Source: DASQHW01 sp038238245 (GTDB lineage Bacteria > Actinomycetota > Acidimicrobiia > IMCC26256 > PALSA-610). Taken from it: a stretch of DNA of 64,000 nt. Position numbers and translations under genes: made by a program. Under the pieces are notes generated by a model. That model had not been told where the DNA came from. It worked only from the letters and a program-made list of their open reading frames with translations, and made no database searches. The DNA lies in NCBI GenBank assembly GCA_038238245.1, contig JBBRXX010000025.1, positions 6,442 to 70,441 on the forward strand, read 5' to 3'. Positions 8,306 through 16,357 of the stretch are shown here, piece by piece (position 1 is the first letter of the stretch; each line of letters starts with the position of its first letter).

Positions 8306-10270
8306 GTGGCTGACGATCTCGAACAGCTCGCGATCAACGTGATCCGCGGGCTCGCGATGGACGCGGTGCAGAAGGCCAACTCCGGACACCCGGGAACGCC
8401 GATGGCGCTGGCGCCGCTCGCGCACGTGCTGTGGACGCGGGTCATGAAGTACGACGCGTCCGCCCCTGACTGGCCCGATCGCGATCGCTTCGTGCTCTCC
8501 GCCGGCCACGCGTCGATGCTGCTGTACTCGATGCTCTTCCTCACCGGTTACGGCCTCGAGCTCGACGACATCCGTCAGTTCCGGCAGTTCGGCTCGCGAA
8601 CGCCCGGACACCCCGAGTACCGGCACACGAAGGGCGTCGAGATCACCACGGGTCCGCTGGGCCAGGGCTTCGCGAACTCGGTCGGCATGGCGATCGACGA
8701 GAAGCACCTTCGTGCCCGCTTCGGTGCCGAGCTGTGCGACCACCACGTGTTCGGCATCTGCAGCGACGGCGACTTCATGGAGGGCATCAGCCACGAGGCC
8801 GCGTCGCTGGCCGGGCACTACGAGCTCGGCCGCATGGTGTTCGTGTACGACGACAACCACATCACGATCGACGGACCGACCGAGCTCGCGTACAGCGACG
8901 ACGTCCCCGGACGGTTCGAGGCGTACGGCTGGCACGTCGTGCAGCTCGGCGAAGCCGCGAACGATCTCGACGCGCTCGAAGCCGGCCTCCGCCAGGGAAT
9001 GGCCGAGGAGACCCGCCCGTCGCTGGTCATCGTGCGTTCACACATCGGGTACCCGGCGCCGAACTTCACCGACTCCGAGAAGGCGCACGGCAGCCCGCTC
9101 GGCGCCGACGAAGTCGCGCGCACCAAGGAGATCCTCGGCCTCCCGCCCGAGGAGTTCTTCGTTCCGGACGACGTGCTGCGCCTCTACCGCGAGGCCGGAC
9201 GGCGGGGCGCGGCGGCACGCAAGGCATGGGATACGCGTCCCAAGACCGACGAGCACGAGGCGTGCATCTCGAGCCGGGCGCTGGTCGGCTGGGAGCAGAA
9301 GCTTCCGACGTGGCAGACCGGCGAATCGGTCCCGACGCGAACCGCGATCCAGGAAGTGTTGAGCGCCGTCGTGGACGTCGTGCCGGGCCTGTTCACCGGC
9401 TCCGGTGACCTCACCGGCAACACCGGCATGAGTGTGAAGAGTCTCGGCACGTTCACCGCCGGCGATCCGACGGGCCGCCTCATCCACTACGGGATCCGCG
9501 AGCACGCGATGGGCTCGTCGGCGAACGGTATGGCGGTGTCGGGGCTGGTGCCGTGTGTCGCCACGTTCTTCGTGTTCAGCGACTACATGCGCCCCGCCGT
9601 GCGGCTCGCGTCGATCATGCAGGCGAAGGTCTGCTTCGTGTGGACCCACGACTCGGTCGGCGTCGGCGAAGACGGCCCGACGCACCAACCCGTCGAGCAG
9701 CTCGCATCCCTGCGCGCCATGCCGGGCCTGCGGGTGATCCGCCCTGCGGACGCAAACGAGGTCGCGGCGGCGTGGCGCGTGCACCTCGACGGCGAAGGCC
9801 CGACCGGCCTCCTGCTCACCCGCCAGAAAGTTCCCGTGCTCGACGGCACGGCGGAGAGGGCGGCGGCCGGTGTGCCGCAGGGCGCGTACGTTCTCGTGCC
9901 CGAACGAGGCGGATCCGACGCGCGTCCCGACGTCGTGCTCATCGGCACCGGCTCCGAAGTCTCGGTATGCGTCACGGCCGCGACCCAGCTCGCGGCGCGC
10001 GGCGTCTCGGCCCGGGTCGTGTCGATGCCGTCATGGGACCTGTTCGAGGCCCAGCCGGGTGGATATCGCGTCGACGTGCTCCCGCCCGACGTGCCGACAC
10101 TCGCGGTCGAAGCCGGGGTGCGCTTCGGATGGGAGCGCTACGCCGACGACGTCGTGAGCATCGACCGGTTCGGCGCATCGGCACCGGGTGATGTGGTGAT
10201 GCGCGAGCTCGGGATCACGCCCGAGCACGCGGTCGAGCGCGCGCTCGCGCTGCTCGGACAGGACGCCTGA
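8306..10270 (+). CDS. tkt: Transketolase
   Basis: 654 residues, normal length. Diagnostic thiamine-diphosphate enzyme motifs include NSGHPGTPMALAPLAHVLW, TTGPLGQGFANSVGMA, the ThDP-binding GDGDFMEGISHEAASLAGH with VYDDNHITIDG, and the pyrimidine-domain HDSVGVGEDGPTHQPVEQLA. Transketolase moves two-carbon ketol units between sugar phosphates in the pentose phosphate pathway. The GTG start is preceded by a purine-rich AGAAAGGGG ribosome-binding site. The transaldolase gene follows after 10 nt, so the two form an operon. Confidence 0.96.
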   Translation: MADDLEQLAINVIRGLAMDAVQKANSGHPGTPMALAPLAHVLWTRVMKYDASAPDWPDRDRFVLSAGHASMLLYSMLFLTGYGLELDDIRQFRQFGSRTPGHPEYRHTKGVEITTGPLGQGFANSVGMAIDEKHLRARFGAELCDHHVFGICSDGDFMEGISHEAASLAGHYELGRMVFVYDDNHITIDGPTELAYSDDVPGRFEAYGWHVVQLGEAANDLDALEAGLRQGMAEETRPSLVIVRSHIGYPAPNFTDSEKAHGSPLGADEVARTKEILGLPPEEFFVPDDVLRLYREAGRRGAAARKAWDTRPKTDEHEACISSRALVGWEQKLPTWQTGESVPTRTAIQEVLSAVVDVVPGLFTGSGDLTGNTGMSVKSLGTFTAGDPTGRLIHYGIREHAMGSSANGMAVSGLVPCVATFFVFSDYMRPAVRLASIMQAKVCFVWTHDSVGVGEDGPTHQPVEQLASLRAMPGLRVIRPADANEVAAAWRVHLDGEGPTGLLLTRQKVPVLDGTAERAAAGVPQGAYVLVPERGGSDARPDVVLIGTGSEVSVCVTAATQLAARGVSARVVSMPSWDLFEAQPGGYRVDVLPPDVPTLAVEAGVRFGWERYADDVVSIDRFGASAPGDVVMRELGITPEHAVERALALLGQDA

Positions 10271-10280
10271 AGGAGAGCGC

Positions 10281-11372
10281 ATGCCCAGTGTGGTCGCACG
10301 ACTCATCGAGCTCGGTCAGAGCCCCTGGTACGACAACCTCACGCGCGCGCTCGCGACCGGCGGGCTCGACACGTTGATGCGCGAGCACGGGATCCGCGGC
10401 GTGACGTCGAATCCGACGATCTTCGAGAAGGCGATGGCGGTCGGCACCGACTACGACGACCAGCTCCGGGAGCTCGTCCGCAGTGGGAAGTCGACCGAAG
10501 ACGCTTACTGGGAGCTGGTCCTCGCCGACATCTCGCACGCGGCCGACCGGTTGCGTCCGGTGTACGACCAGCTCGACGGGGCCGACGGTTTCGTGTCCGT
10601 CGAGGTGTCGCCGAATCTCGCGCACGATACGAAGGGCACGGTCGCGCAGGCACTCGAGCTGTGGCAGCGGCTCTCCCGGCCGAACGTGATGATCAAGATC
10701 CCGGCCACGCCGGCGGGCATCCCGGCGATCACCGAGGTGCTGGCCGCGGGCGTCAACGTGAACATCACACTCATCTTCAGCCTGCGCCGGTACGAAGAGG
10801 TGATCGACGCGTTCGCGGCGGCCTTCGAGCGCCGCCTCGGCCGCAACGAGGACGTCAGCCGCCTCGCGTCCGTGGCATCGTTCTTCGTGAGTCGGGTCGA
10901 CACCGAGACCGACCGCCGGCTGCCGGAAGGCTCGCCGCTGCGCGGCAAGGCCGCCGTGGCGAACGCGAAGCTCGCGTATCAATTGTTCCTCGAGCGGTTC
11001 GCGGGCGCGAGTTGGGAGCGTATGGCCGCTGCCGGCGCCCGCACGCAGCGTCCGCTGTGGGCGTCGACGTCGACGAAGAACCCCGCGTATTCACCGACGC
11101 TGTATGTCGACAACCTCATCGGCAAGGACACGGTGAACACCCTGGCCCAAGCCTCGATCGATGCGCTCTCGCAGGGCGAGGCCGATCTTCGGCCCGAGAC
11201 GATCGTCGAAGGCGTCGACGCGGCGCGCACGGTGATGACGGATCTCGCCGCTGCCGGCATCGACTTCGACGACGTCACGGCGACGCTCGAGCGCGAGGGT
11301 GTTGACTCCTTCGCGAAGTCGTTCAACGATGCGCTCGCGACCTTGGACAAGAAGGCCGCCGAGCTGAAGTAG
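10281..11372 (+). CDS. tal: Transaldolase
   Basis: 363 residues, the longer actinobacterial form. Motifs: GIRGVTSNPTIFEKAM near the N-terminus, the Schiff-base lysine in NVMIKIPATPAGIPA, NVNITLIFSL, and WASTSTKNPAYSPTLYVDNL. It interconverts sedoheptulose-7-phosphate plus glyceraldehyde-3-phosphate with erythrose-4-phosphate plus fructose-6-phosphate. GAAGGAGAG immediately upstream of the ATG is a strong ribosome-binding site. Directly downstream of tkt with the same orientation. Confidence 0.96.
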   Translation: MPSVVARLIELGQSPWYDNLTRALATGGLDTLMREHGIRGVTSNPTIFEKAMAVGTDYDDQLRELVRSGKSTEDAYWELVLADISHAADRLRPVYDQLDGADGFVSVEVSPNLAHDTKGTVAQALELWQRLSRPNVMIKIPATPAGIPAITEVLAAGVNVNITLIFSLRRYEEVIDAFAAAFERRLGRNEDVSRLASVASFFVSRVDTETDRRLPEGSPLRGKAAVANAKLAYQLFLERFAGASWERMAAAGARTQRPLWASTSTKNPAYSPTLYVDNLIGKDTVNTLAQASIDALSQGEADLRPETIVEGVDAARTVMTDLAAAGIDFDDVTATLEREGVDSFAKSFNDALATLDKKAAELK

Positions 11373-11412
11373 GAGTGCGGACGCAACGAAGCAGACAGTA
11401 GAGGAGGCCACG

Positions 11413-11706
11413 ATGGCGAGGTTCGTCCAGATCATCGAGTTCCAGACGTCGCGCCCCGATGACGTGCAGGCATTGCACGAGCGGTGGCGGAGCGAAACCG
11501 AGGGAAAGCGGACTGCCGAACGCGTGACCGTGACGCAGGATCGTGACCGGCCGGGCACGTTCATCATCATCGCCGAGTTCCCGTCCTACGAGGACGCGAT
11601 GAAGAACTCCGAGTTGCCCGAGACGCAACGTAACTCGGAGCAGATGATGAAGCTCGCGGACAACGGCGCGACGTTCCGCAACCTCGAGGTCACGAACGAG
11701 CTGTAG
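11413..11706 (+). CDS. Dimeric alpha/beta-barrel (ABM-like) small protein
   Basis: 97 residues starting MARFVQIIEFQTSRPDDV and later GTFIIIAEFPSYEDAM, the strand-helix-strand pattern of antibiotic-biosynthesis-monooxygenase/dimeric ferredoxin-like barrels. Such proteins act as small oxygenases, isomerases or binding proteins; no catalytic assignment is possible. A strong GAGGAGG ribosome-binding site precedes the ATG. Its last 17 nt overlap the convergent methyltransferase-glycosylase gene. Confidence 0.65.
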   Translation: MARFVQIIEFQTSRPDDVQALHERWRSETEGKRTAERVTVTQDRDRPGTFIIIAEFPSYEDAMKNSELPETQRNSEQMMKLADNGATFRNLEVTNEL

Positions 11707-12751
11707 CGCGCGCAACCGTTCGCAGGTGGTCGGCGAAGTCGGCCGGCTTCGCGTGCGCGTTCAAGCCGCTGGTGTTCGGCATGACGTACGTCGGCGCGCC
11801 CGCGAAGCCCGTTGGCTGCCAGCCGACTGCGGCGCGCTTGTCGATGGCCGAGCGATAACCCGTCAGGCCGACGAAGCACACCGACCGCGGCCGTAGCCAC
11901 TGCACGAGCCGGTCGATGCGTTCTCGCCCGTCGGCGTACTCGGCGACCGTCAGCTCGTCCGCGCCCTTCGACGCGCGGCGGACGAGATTTGTCATGCCGA
12001 CGCCGTCGGCGCGAAGCGCGTGGTCGGGGTCGTGTGTACGCGTGACGAGCCCGGAGGCGAGCGCCGCGGGCCAGAACCGGTTCCCGGGACGGGCAAAGCC
12101 GATGCCGGTGTCGGCCGAGAGCAGGCTCGGATTCAGCCCGATGATCAACACGCGCATCCCGGGACCGACCGTGTCCGGCAGCATCCGCGCGCGTGTCGCC
12201 TCGACGTCCAGCCACTCCTCGCCGTCGTCGACGAACGGGTCGATATCGAAGCCGGCGCCTTCGACCACGTCCCGGAGCCGTTCCGCGGGCCACCACGTGA
12301 AGTGCCGGCCGGCGAACCGATCGTCGGCGTTCTCCTGGGTGCGATCGGACGTCACCTGCACGTGCAACGCGCCACCGAGGGAGAGCGTGCGATGCAGGTC
12401 CGCGAGCGCCAGCGGCAGCCGTTCCGCGGGAATGTGCATGTAGGACCTGTGCGCCCACGCGCCGGTGAGCGCGGCGGCGCGGAACGGCAGCCGTTCGAGG
12501 TCGGCGACGACCGGCCACGCGTCCGGCGAGTACGAGCGCACCTGCGCCGCCATCGCCGATGCGGCGTCGAACGCGACCACCGGCGATCCGAGGTCGCCAC
12601 TGTGCCAGCCCGGACCGCAACCGACGTCGGCACGGACGCCCGGCGGCACGCGGGCGACGAACGCGTCCAGGGCCGCCGGGCGCGGCCGGCGGCGATGCTC
12701 GATCCAGTCCCCGACGTGGTGCTCGTAGACGTCGACGGTCTTGCGGTCCAT
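11690..12751 (-). CDS. Fusion of SAM methyltransferase and MUG-type mismatch uracil/thymine DNA glycosylase
   Basis: 353 residues. Residues about 1-195 form a class I methyltransferase: ADVGCGPGWHSGDLG (41-55) is SAM motif I, followed by DLERLPF and LHRTLSLGGALHVQV. Residues about 198-350 match the G/U mismatch-specific glycosylase family: VLIIGLNPSLLSADTGIGFA with catalytic-site GLNPS (205-209), PGNRFWPAALASG, and the MPNTSGLNA loop (324-332) that inserts into the helix. MUG-type enzymes remove uracil or ethenocytosine opposite guanine. The join is continuous with no stop or frame change. The start ATG at 12751 has a CATCAT box 6 nt upstream. Whether the methyltransferase acts on DNA is not shown; it resembles the small-molecule type. 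Confidence 0.85.
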   Translation of the reverse strand: MDRKTVDVYEHHVGDWIEHRRRPRPAALDAFVARVPPGVRADVGCGPGWHSGDLGSPVVAFDAASAMAAQVRSYSPDAWPVVADLERLPFRAAALTGAWAHRSYMHIPAERLPLALADLHRTLSLGGALHVQVTSDRTQENADDRFAGRHFTWWPAERLRDVVEGAGFDIDPFVDDGEEWLDVEATRARMLPDTVGPGMRVLIIGLNPSLLSADTGIGFARPGNRFWPAALASGLVTRTHDPDHALRADGVGMTNLVRRASKGADELTVAEYADGRERIDRLVQWLRPRSVCFVGLTGYRSAIDKRAAVGWQPTGFAGAPTYVMPNTSGLNAHAKPADFADHLRTVARATARS

Positions 12752-12785
12752 CAGACGATGATGGCGCGCGTCATGCGGGACCCGC

Positions 12786-12833
12786 ACAAATCGTGACTCC
12801 ACGCATGGGCCGCCCGGAGTGGGGCAGATTTGT
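12786..12833. repeat. Imperfect inverted repeat in the divergent intergenic region
   Basis: ACAAATC (12786-12792) pairs with GATTTGT (12827-12833), and ACTCC (12796-12800) with GGAGT (12816-12820), forming one interrupted stem around a loop of about 15 nt. It lies between the divergently transcribed fusion gene and pgl and could be an operator or terminator-like structure. Pairing is seen; role is inference. Confidence 0.45.
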
Positions 12834-12836
12834 AGC

Positions 12837-12905
12837 GTGCGGACGCAGCGGAGCCACGGACGGCGCAGCGAGGGAGCCATGTCGTAGTGCGGACGCAGCG
12901 GAGCC
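12837..12905 (+). repeat. Two direct copies of a 19-bp repeat, 50 bp apart
   Basis: GTGCGGACGCAGCGGAGCC occurs identically at 12837-12855 and 12887-12905, and the similarity extends into the following GGACGGC. A degenerate relative (GTGCGGACGCAACGAAGC) follows the tal stop near 11375-11392. The element is therefore a small recurrent intergenic repeat. Its function is unknown. Confidence 0.6.
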
Positions 12906-12918
12906 GGGGACGGCCTTA

Positions 12919-13545
12919 GTGCTTCCCGGCCAGGTACGTGTGGTCGAAGACGTGGCACACGCGTTCGCGCGTGTCGTCGCGGAGATCGCGCCCCGGTCGA
13001 TTGCCTTGTCCGGCGGCGAGACCGCGCGCCTCTGCTACGCCGCGCTCCGCGAGGAGCCCGTCGACTGGCTGATGGTCGCGGTCTTCTTGGGCGACGAACG
13101 CATTGTCCCGGTCGAGTCCGAGGAGTCGAACGAAGGCATGGCCCGGCGGGTCCTGCTCGACGTCGTGCAACCGCGTGTGGTCCATTCGATGGTCGGCATC
13201 GGCGCCGACGGCTACGACGCGCTGGTCCGGTCCTCGCCGCCGATCGACATCGTGCATCTCGGCCTCGGACCGGATGGTCACACGGCGTCGCTGTTCCCCG
13301 GCTCACCTGCGCTGGAGGAGCGCGACCGCTTCGTCGTCGAGACGGAGGACGACCAGCACCCGTACCGGCGCATTACGTTCACGTTCCCGGCCATCGAGCG
13401 GGCGCACCTCGCGCTCGTGACGGTGGCCGGCGAAGACAAGCGAGAAGCGGTCGCACGCATCAGGGCCGGCGAGGATCTGCCCGGTGCGCGCATTCGCGCG
13501 GAACGCGTGCTGTGGCTCGGCGACCGGGCCGCGCTCGGCGACTAA
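12919..13545 (+). CDS. pgl: 6-phosphogluconolactonase
   Basis: About 208 residues with the NagB/RpiA-like fold: IALSGGETARLCYAAL, VAVFLGDERIVPVES, SNEGMARRVLL, IVHLGLGPDGHTASLFPGSPAL and ERAHLALVTVAGEDKREAV. It hydrolyses 6-phosphoglucono-lactone to 6-phosphogluconate in the oxidative pentose phosphate pathway, fitting tkt and tal upstream. GTG 12919 is chosen; GTG 12940 would drop seven residues. The protein is a little shorter than the usual 230-250 residues. The zwf and gnd genes are not in this window. Confidence 0.85.
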   Translation: MLPGQVRVVEDVAHAFARVVAEIAPRSIALSGGETARLCYAALREEPVDWLMVAVFLGDERIVPVESEESNEGMARRVLLDVVQPRVVHSMVGIGADGYDALVRSSPPIDIVHLGLGPDGHTASLFPGSPALEERDRFVVETEDDQHPYRRITFTFPAIERAHLALVTVAGEDKREAVARIRAGEDLPGARIRAERVLWLGDRAALGD

Positions 13546-13559
13546 CAGGAGGTCCTTGC

Positions 13560-13904
13560 ATGGCGATCACCGGCGTTCACTGCCTGCTCTACACCGAACA
13601 GGCCGAAGCGCTGCGAGCGACGCTGCGCGATGTGTTCGAGCTGCCGCACGTCGACGCGCACGACGGTTGGTTGATCTTCGCCTTGCCGCCGGCCGAGTTG
13701 GGCGTACACCCCGCGGAAGGGCCGTAGCACGAGATCTCGTTCATGTGCGACGACGTCGAAGCGACCATGCGCGACCTCGCCGCGAAGGGCATCGAGTTCC
13801 GCGGCGCGCCCGAGAACCAGGGCTTCGGGATCGTGGCGACCATGGTGCTGCCCGGCGGCGTCGACGTGATGCTCTACGAACCCCGCCACAAAACCGCCCT
13901 GTGA
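13560..13904 (+). pseudogene. VOC/glyoxalase-like protein interrupted by an in-frame amber codon
   Basis: A perfect AGGAGGT ribosome-binding site precedes ATG 13560. The first 55 codons (ITGVHCLLYTEQAEALRATL onwards) end at TAG 13725-13727, but the same frame goes on with HEISFMCDDVEATMRDLAAK, then GFGIVATMVLPGGVDVMLYE and stops at 13904. Together the 114 codons make one ordinary VOC-fold protein (metal-dependent lyase/dioxygenase/resistance superfamily). The TAG differs by one base from CAG or GAG. This is either a nonsense mutation or a sequencing error; readthrough is less likely because no recoding element is visible. Confidence 0.85.
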
Positions 13905-13933
13905 CCGAGCCGCACCGCAAATGTTCCAACAGA

Positions 13934-13972
13934 TTGGACGCTGGGCCCGCCACAGGCGGGCTGAGCGTCCAA
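13934..13972. repeat. 39-nt palindromic element, copy A
   Basis: Arms TTGGACGCT (13934-13942) and AGCGTCCAA (13964-13972) pair perfectly; after a two-base internal mismatch, GCCCGCC and GGCGGGC pair around an ACA loop. It starts 29 nt after the stop of the broken VOC gene. A second copy with the same length and architecture is at 63938-63976. It may act as a terminator or be a REP-like repeat. Confidence 0.7.
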
Positions 13973-13995
13973 AGAGATGGAGCGCGCGGACAAAC

Positions 13996-14001
13996 TAGGG
14001 T
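13996..14001 (+). promoter_or_regulatory. Leaderless-type -10 box of fbiC
   Basis: TAGGGT ends 7 nt before the fbiC ATG at 14009; no Shine-Dalgarno is present. This supports the chosen start and separate transcription of fbiC from the genes upstream. Confidence 0.5.
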
Positions 14002-14008
14002 CGCCGCC

Positions 14009-16357
14009 ATGCGCACTGCTTCTGGGTTCCGGGAGCTGCTCGACATCCCCCTGGACGAGCTGATGCCCGTCGCGGCGGCGCGCCGTGATGCCCGTTTCGG
14101 GCGACGCATCACGTTCTCGCCCAAGATCTTCGTCCCGCTCACGATGCTGTGCCGCGATCGCTGCGGATACTGCACCTTCGCCAAGCCGCCCGCTCGGCTG
14201 GACGCGCCCTTCCTCACGCCCGATCAGGTACTGGAGCTGGCAACACGGGGCGCCGCCCTCGGGTGCTTCGAGGCGCTGTTCACGCTCGGCGAGGCGCCCG
14301 AGGCCCGCTACCCGCAAGCGGCCGAATGGCTCCGCGCGCAGGGCCACGCGTCGACCGTCGAGTACCTCGCCGCGATCGCCAAGCGTGTGCTCGACGAGAC
14401 GGGCCTGTTGCCGCACGCAAATGCGGGCGCGCTGTCCGAAGACGAGCTTCTGCTCCTGCGCGCCGTCAGCCCGTCGCAGGGGATGATGGTCGAGACGCTC
14501 GCGGCCCGGTTGGGTGAGCCCGGCGGTCCGCACCACGGCGCCCGCGACAAGACCCCGGAACGCCGGCTCGCGACGCTGCATGCCGCGGGGCGAGCACGGG
14601 TGGCGTTCACCACCGGCATCCTCGTCGGCATCGGCGAGACACGCGCCGAGCGCATCGACGCGCTGGTCGCGATCGCGAACGCGCATCTCGAGCACGGTCA
14701 CGTGCAAGAGGTGATCGTCCAGAACTTCCTGCCGAAGCCCGGCACCGCGATGCACCGCGACCCGGCATGCGCGACCGACGAGTTCTTGTGGTCGATCGCG
14801 GCCGCGCGCATCATCCTTCCGGAGGACGTGCACCTCCAGGCGCCCCCCAACCTCAGCGACGACCTCGCACCGTTGCTGGCGGCGGGCATCGACGACTGGG
14901 GGGGCGTCTCGCCGCTCACGATCGATCACGTGAACCCCGAGCGGCCGTGGCCCGCGCTCGAGCGGTTGCACGCGGCCACCGAGGCCGAGGGCTTCGCGCT
15001 CGCACCACGTCTCACGGTGTACCCGGACTTCGTGCAGCGGCCCGACGAGTGGCTGCATCCCGACGTGCGGACGGCGGTGTTGGTCGCGTCCGACCTCGAA
15101 GGCCTCGCACGCGACACGGCCTGGTCACCGGGTCGCGACGACCTCGCGCCGCCGACGATCCTTCCGAGTGCGTCTCCTGCACGCGCGGGCGGTCCGGTCG
15201 GTGAGGTGCTCGAGGGAGTGCTGGCGGGGACCGAGGTCGGCGTCGACGAGATCGTCACGCTCCTGGGCGCACGCGGCCCGGAGGTCCGGCGCGTCGCCGA
15301 GGTCGCGGACCAGCTGCGCCGCGAGATCACCGGCGACGAAGTGACGTTCGTCCGCAATCGCAACATCAACTACACGAACGTGTGCACGTTCCGGTGCAAG
15401 TTCTGCGCGTTCTCGAAGGGCCCACTCTCGCTCAACCTGCGTGGCAACCCGTACCTGATCGAGATCGAGGAGATGCAGCGCCGCGTCGTCGAGGCCGTGG
15501 AATGCGGCGCGACCGAGGTCTGCCTGCAGGGCGGCATCCATCCCGACTTCGACGGTGACTACTACGTCGACGTCGCCCGGGCGGTGAAGGCGGTCGCGCC
15601 CGAGATCCACGTGCACGGGTTCACCGCGCTGGAGGTCACCGAAGGCGCGCGCCGTCTCGACATGCCGCTGCGCGACTACCTGTTGCGGGTCAAGGACGCC
15701 GGGCTCGCCACTCTGCCCGGGACTGCCGCCGAGATCCTCGACGACGAAGTCCGGGCGATCATCTGTCCCGACAAGGTCACCACCGACGAGTGGCTGGAAG
15801 CGCACCGCACCGCCCATTCGGTCGGGCTGCGTTCGAACGTCACGATCATGCACGGCTCGGTCGAGCGGCCCGTGCACGTCGCGCGGCATCTCGTGCGGAC
15901 GCGTGACCTCCAGAAGGAGACCGGCGGCTTCACCGAGTTCGTGCCGCTGCCGTTCGTCCACATGGCGACGCCGATCTTCATACAGGGCAAAGCGCGCCGC
16001 GGCCCGACCTTTCGTGAGGTCCTGCTGATGCACGCCGTCGGCCGCATCGCATATCGGGAGACGATTCCCAACGTGCAGGTGTCGTGGGTCAAGTGCGGCG
16101 TCGCGGGTTCGCGCCAGGTGTTGCAGGCCGGCGCCAACGACCTCGGCGGCACGCTCATGGACGAGAACATCTCCCGCGCCGCGGGTGCGAGCCACGGCCA
16201 GGAGCTCGACGAGCACGAGTTCCGGTCGATCGTCGAGCCGATCGGCCGCACACTCGCCCAGCGCACGACGCTCTACGGAAGAGTGAAGACCAAAGGACGG
16301 CGTCTGCGGCCCGTCGAGGAGGCTCCGGTGACCGTGACGCTCGGGAGGCCTTCGTGA
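14009..16357 (+). CDS. fbiC: FO synthase (7,8-didemethyl-8-hydroxy-5-deazariboflavin synthase), fused CofG-CofH type
   Basis: 782 residues with two radical-SAM domains. The CofG-like half has C48-x3-C52-x2-C55 (CRDRCGYC) and the CofH-like half C459-x3-C463-x2-C466 (CTFRCKFC), each binding a 4Fe-4S cluster and SAM. Other motifs are ILVGIGETRAERIDAL and QNFLPKPGTAM in the first half and CLQGGIHPDFDGDYY, FTEFVPLPFVHMATP in the second. The enzyme couples tyrosine with a ribityl-pyrimidine to make the deazaflavin chromophore of F420. The fused form is typical of actinobacteria. It ends in a GTGA overlap with the next gene. Confidence 0.95.
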   Translation: MRTASGFRELLDIPLDELMPVAAARRDARFGRRITFSPKIFVPLTMLCRDRCGYCTFAKPPARLDAPFLTPDQVLELATRGAALGCFEALFTLGEAPEARYPQAAEWLRAQGHASTVEYLAAIAKRVLDETGLLPHANAGALSEDELLLLRAVSPSQGMMVETLAARLGEPGGPHHGARDKTPERRLATLHAAGRARVAFTTGILVGIGETRAERIDALVAIANAHLEHGHVQEVIVQNFLPKPGTAMHRDPACATDEFLWSIAAARIILPEDVHLQAPPNLSDDLAPLLAAGIDDWGGVSPLTIDHVNPERPWPALERLHAATEAEGFALAPRLTVYPDFVQRPDEWLHPDVRTAVLVASDLEGLARDTAWSPGRDDLAPPTILPSASPARAGGPVGEVLEGVLAGTEVGVDEIVTLLGARGPEVRRVAEVADQLRREITGDEVTFVRNRNINYTNVCTFRCKFCAFSKGPLSLNLRGNPYLIEIEEMQRRVVEAVECGATEVCLQGGIHPDFDGDYYVDVARAVKAVAPEIHVHGFTALEVTEGARRLDMPLRDYLLRVKDAGLATLPGTAAEILDDEVRAIICPDKVTTDEWLEAHRTAHSVGLRSNVTIMHGSVERPVHVARHLVRTRDLQKETGGFTEFVPLPFVHMATPIFIQGKARRGPTFREVLLMHAVGRIAYRETIPNVQVSWVKCGVAGSRQVLQAGANDLGGTLMDENISRAAGASHGQELDEHEFRSIVEPIGRTLAQRTTLYGRVKTKGRRLRPVEEAPVTVTLGRPS

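Noticed and set aside
12837..12905. CRISPR array
   Set aside because: Only two identical 19-bp units at this site; no spacer pattern of constant length beyond one, and no cas genes in the window.
12752..13306. N-terminal extension of the methyltransferase-glycosylase frame beyond ATG 12751
   Set aside because: Extension is antisense to pgl, Arg/Pro-rich, and lies upstream of a leaderless-type start.
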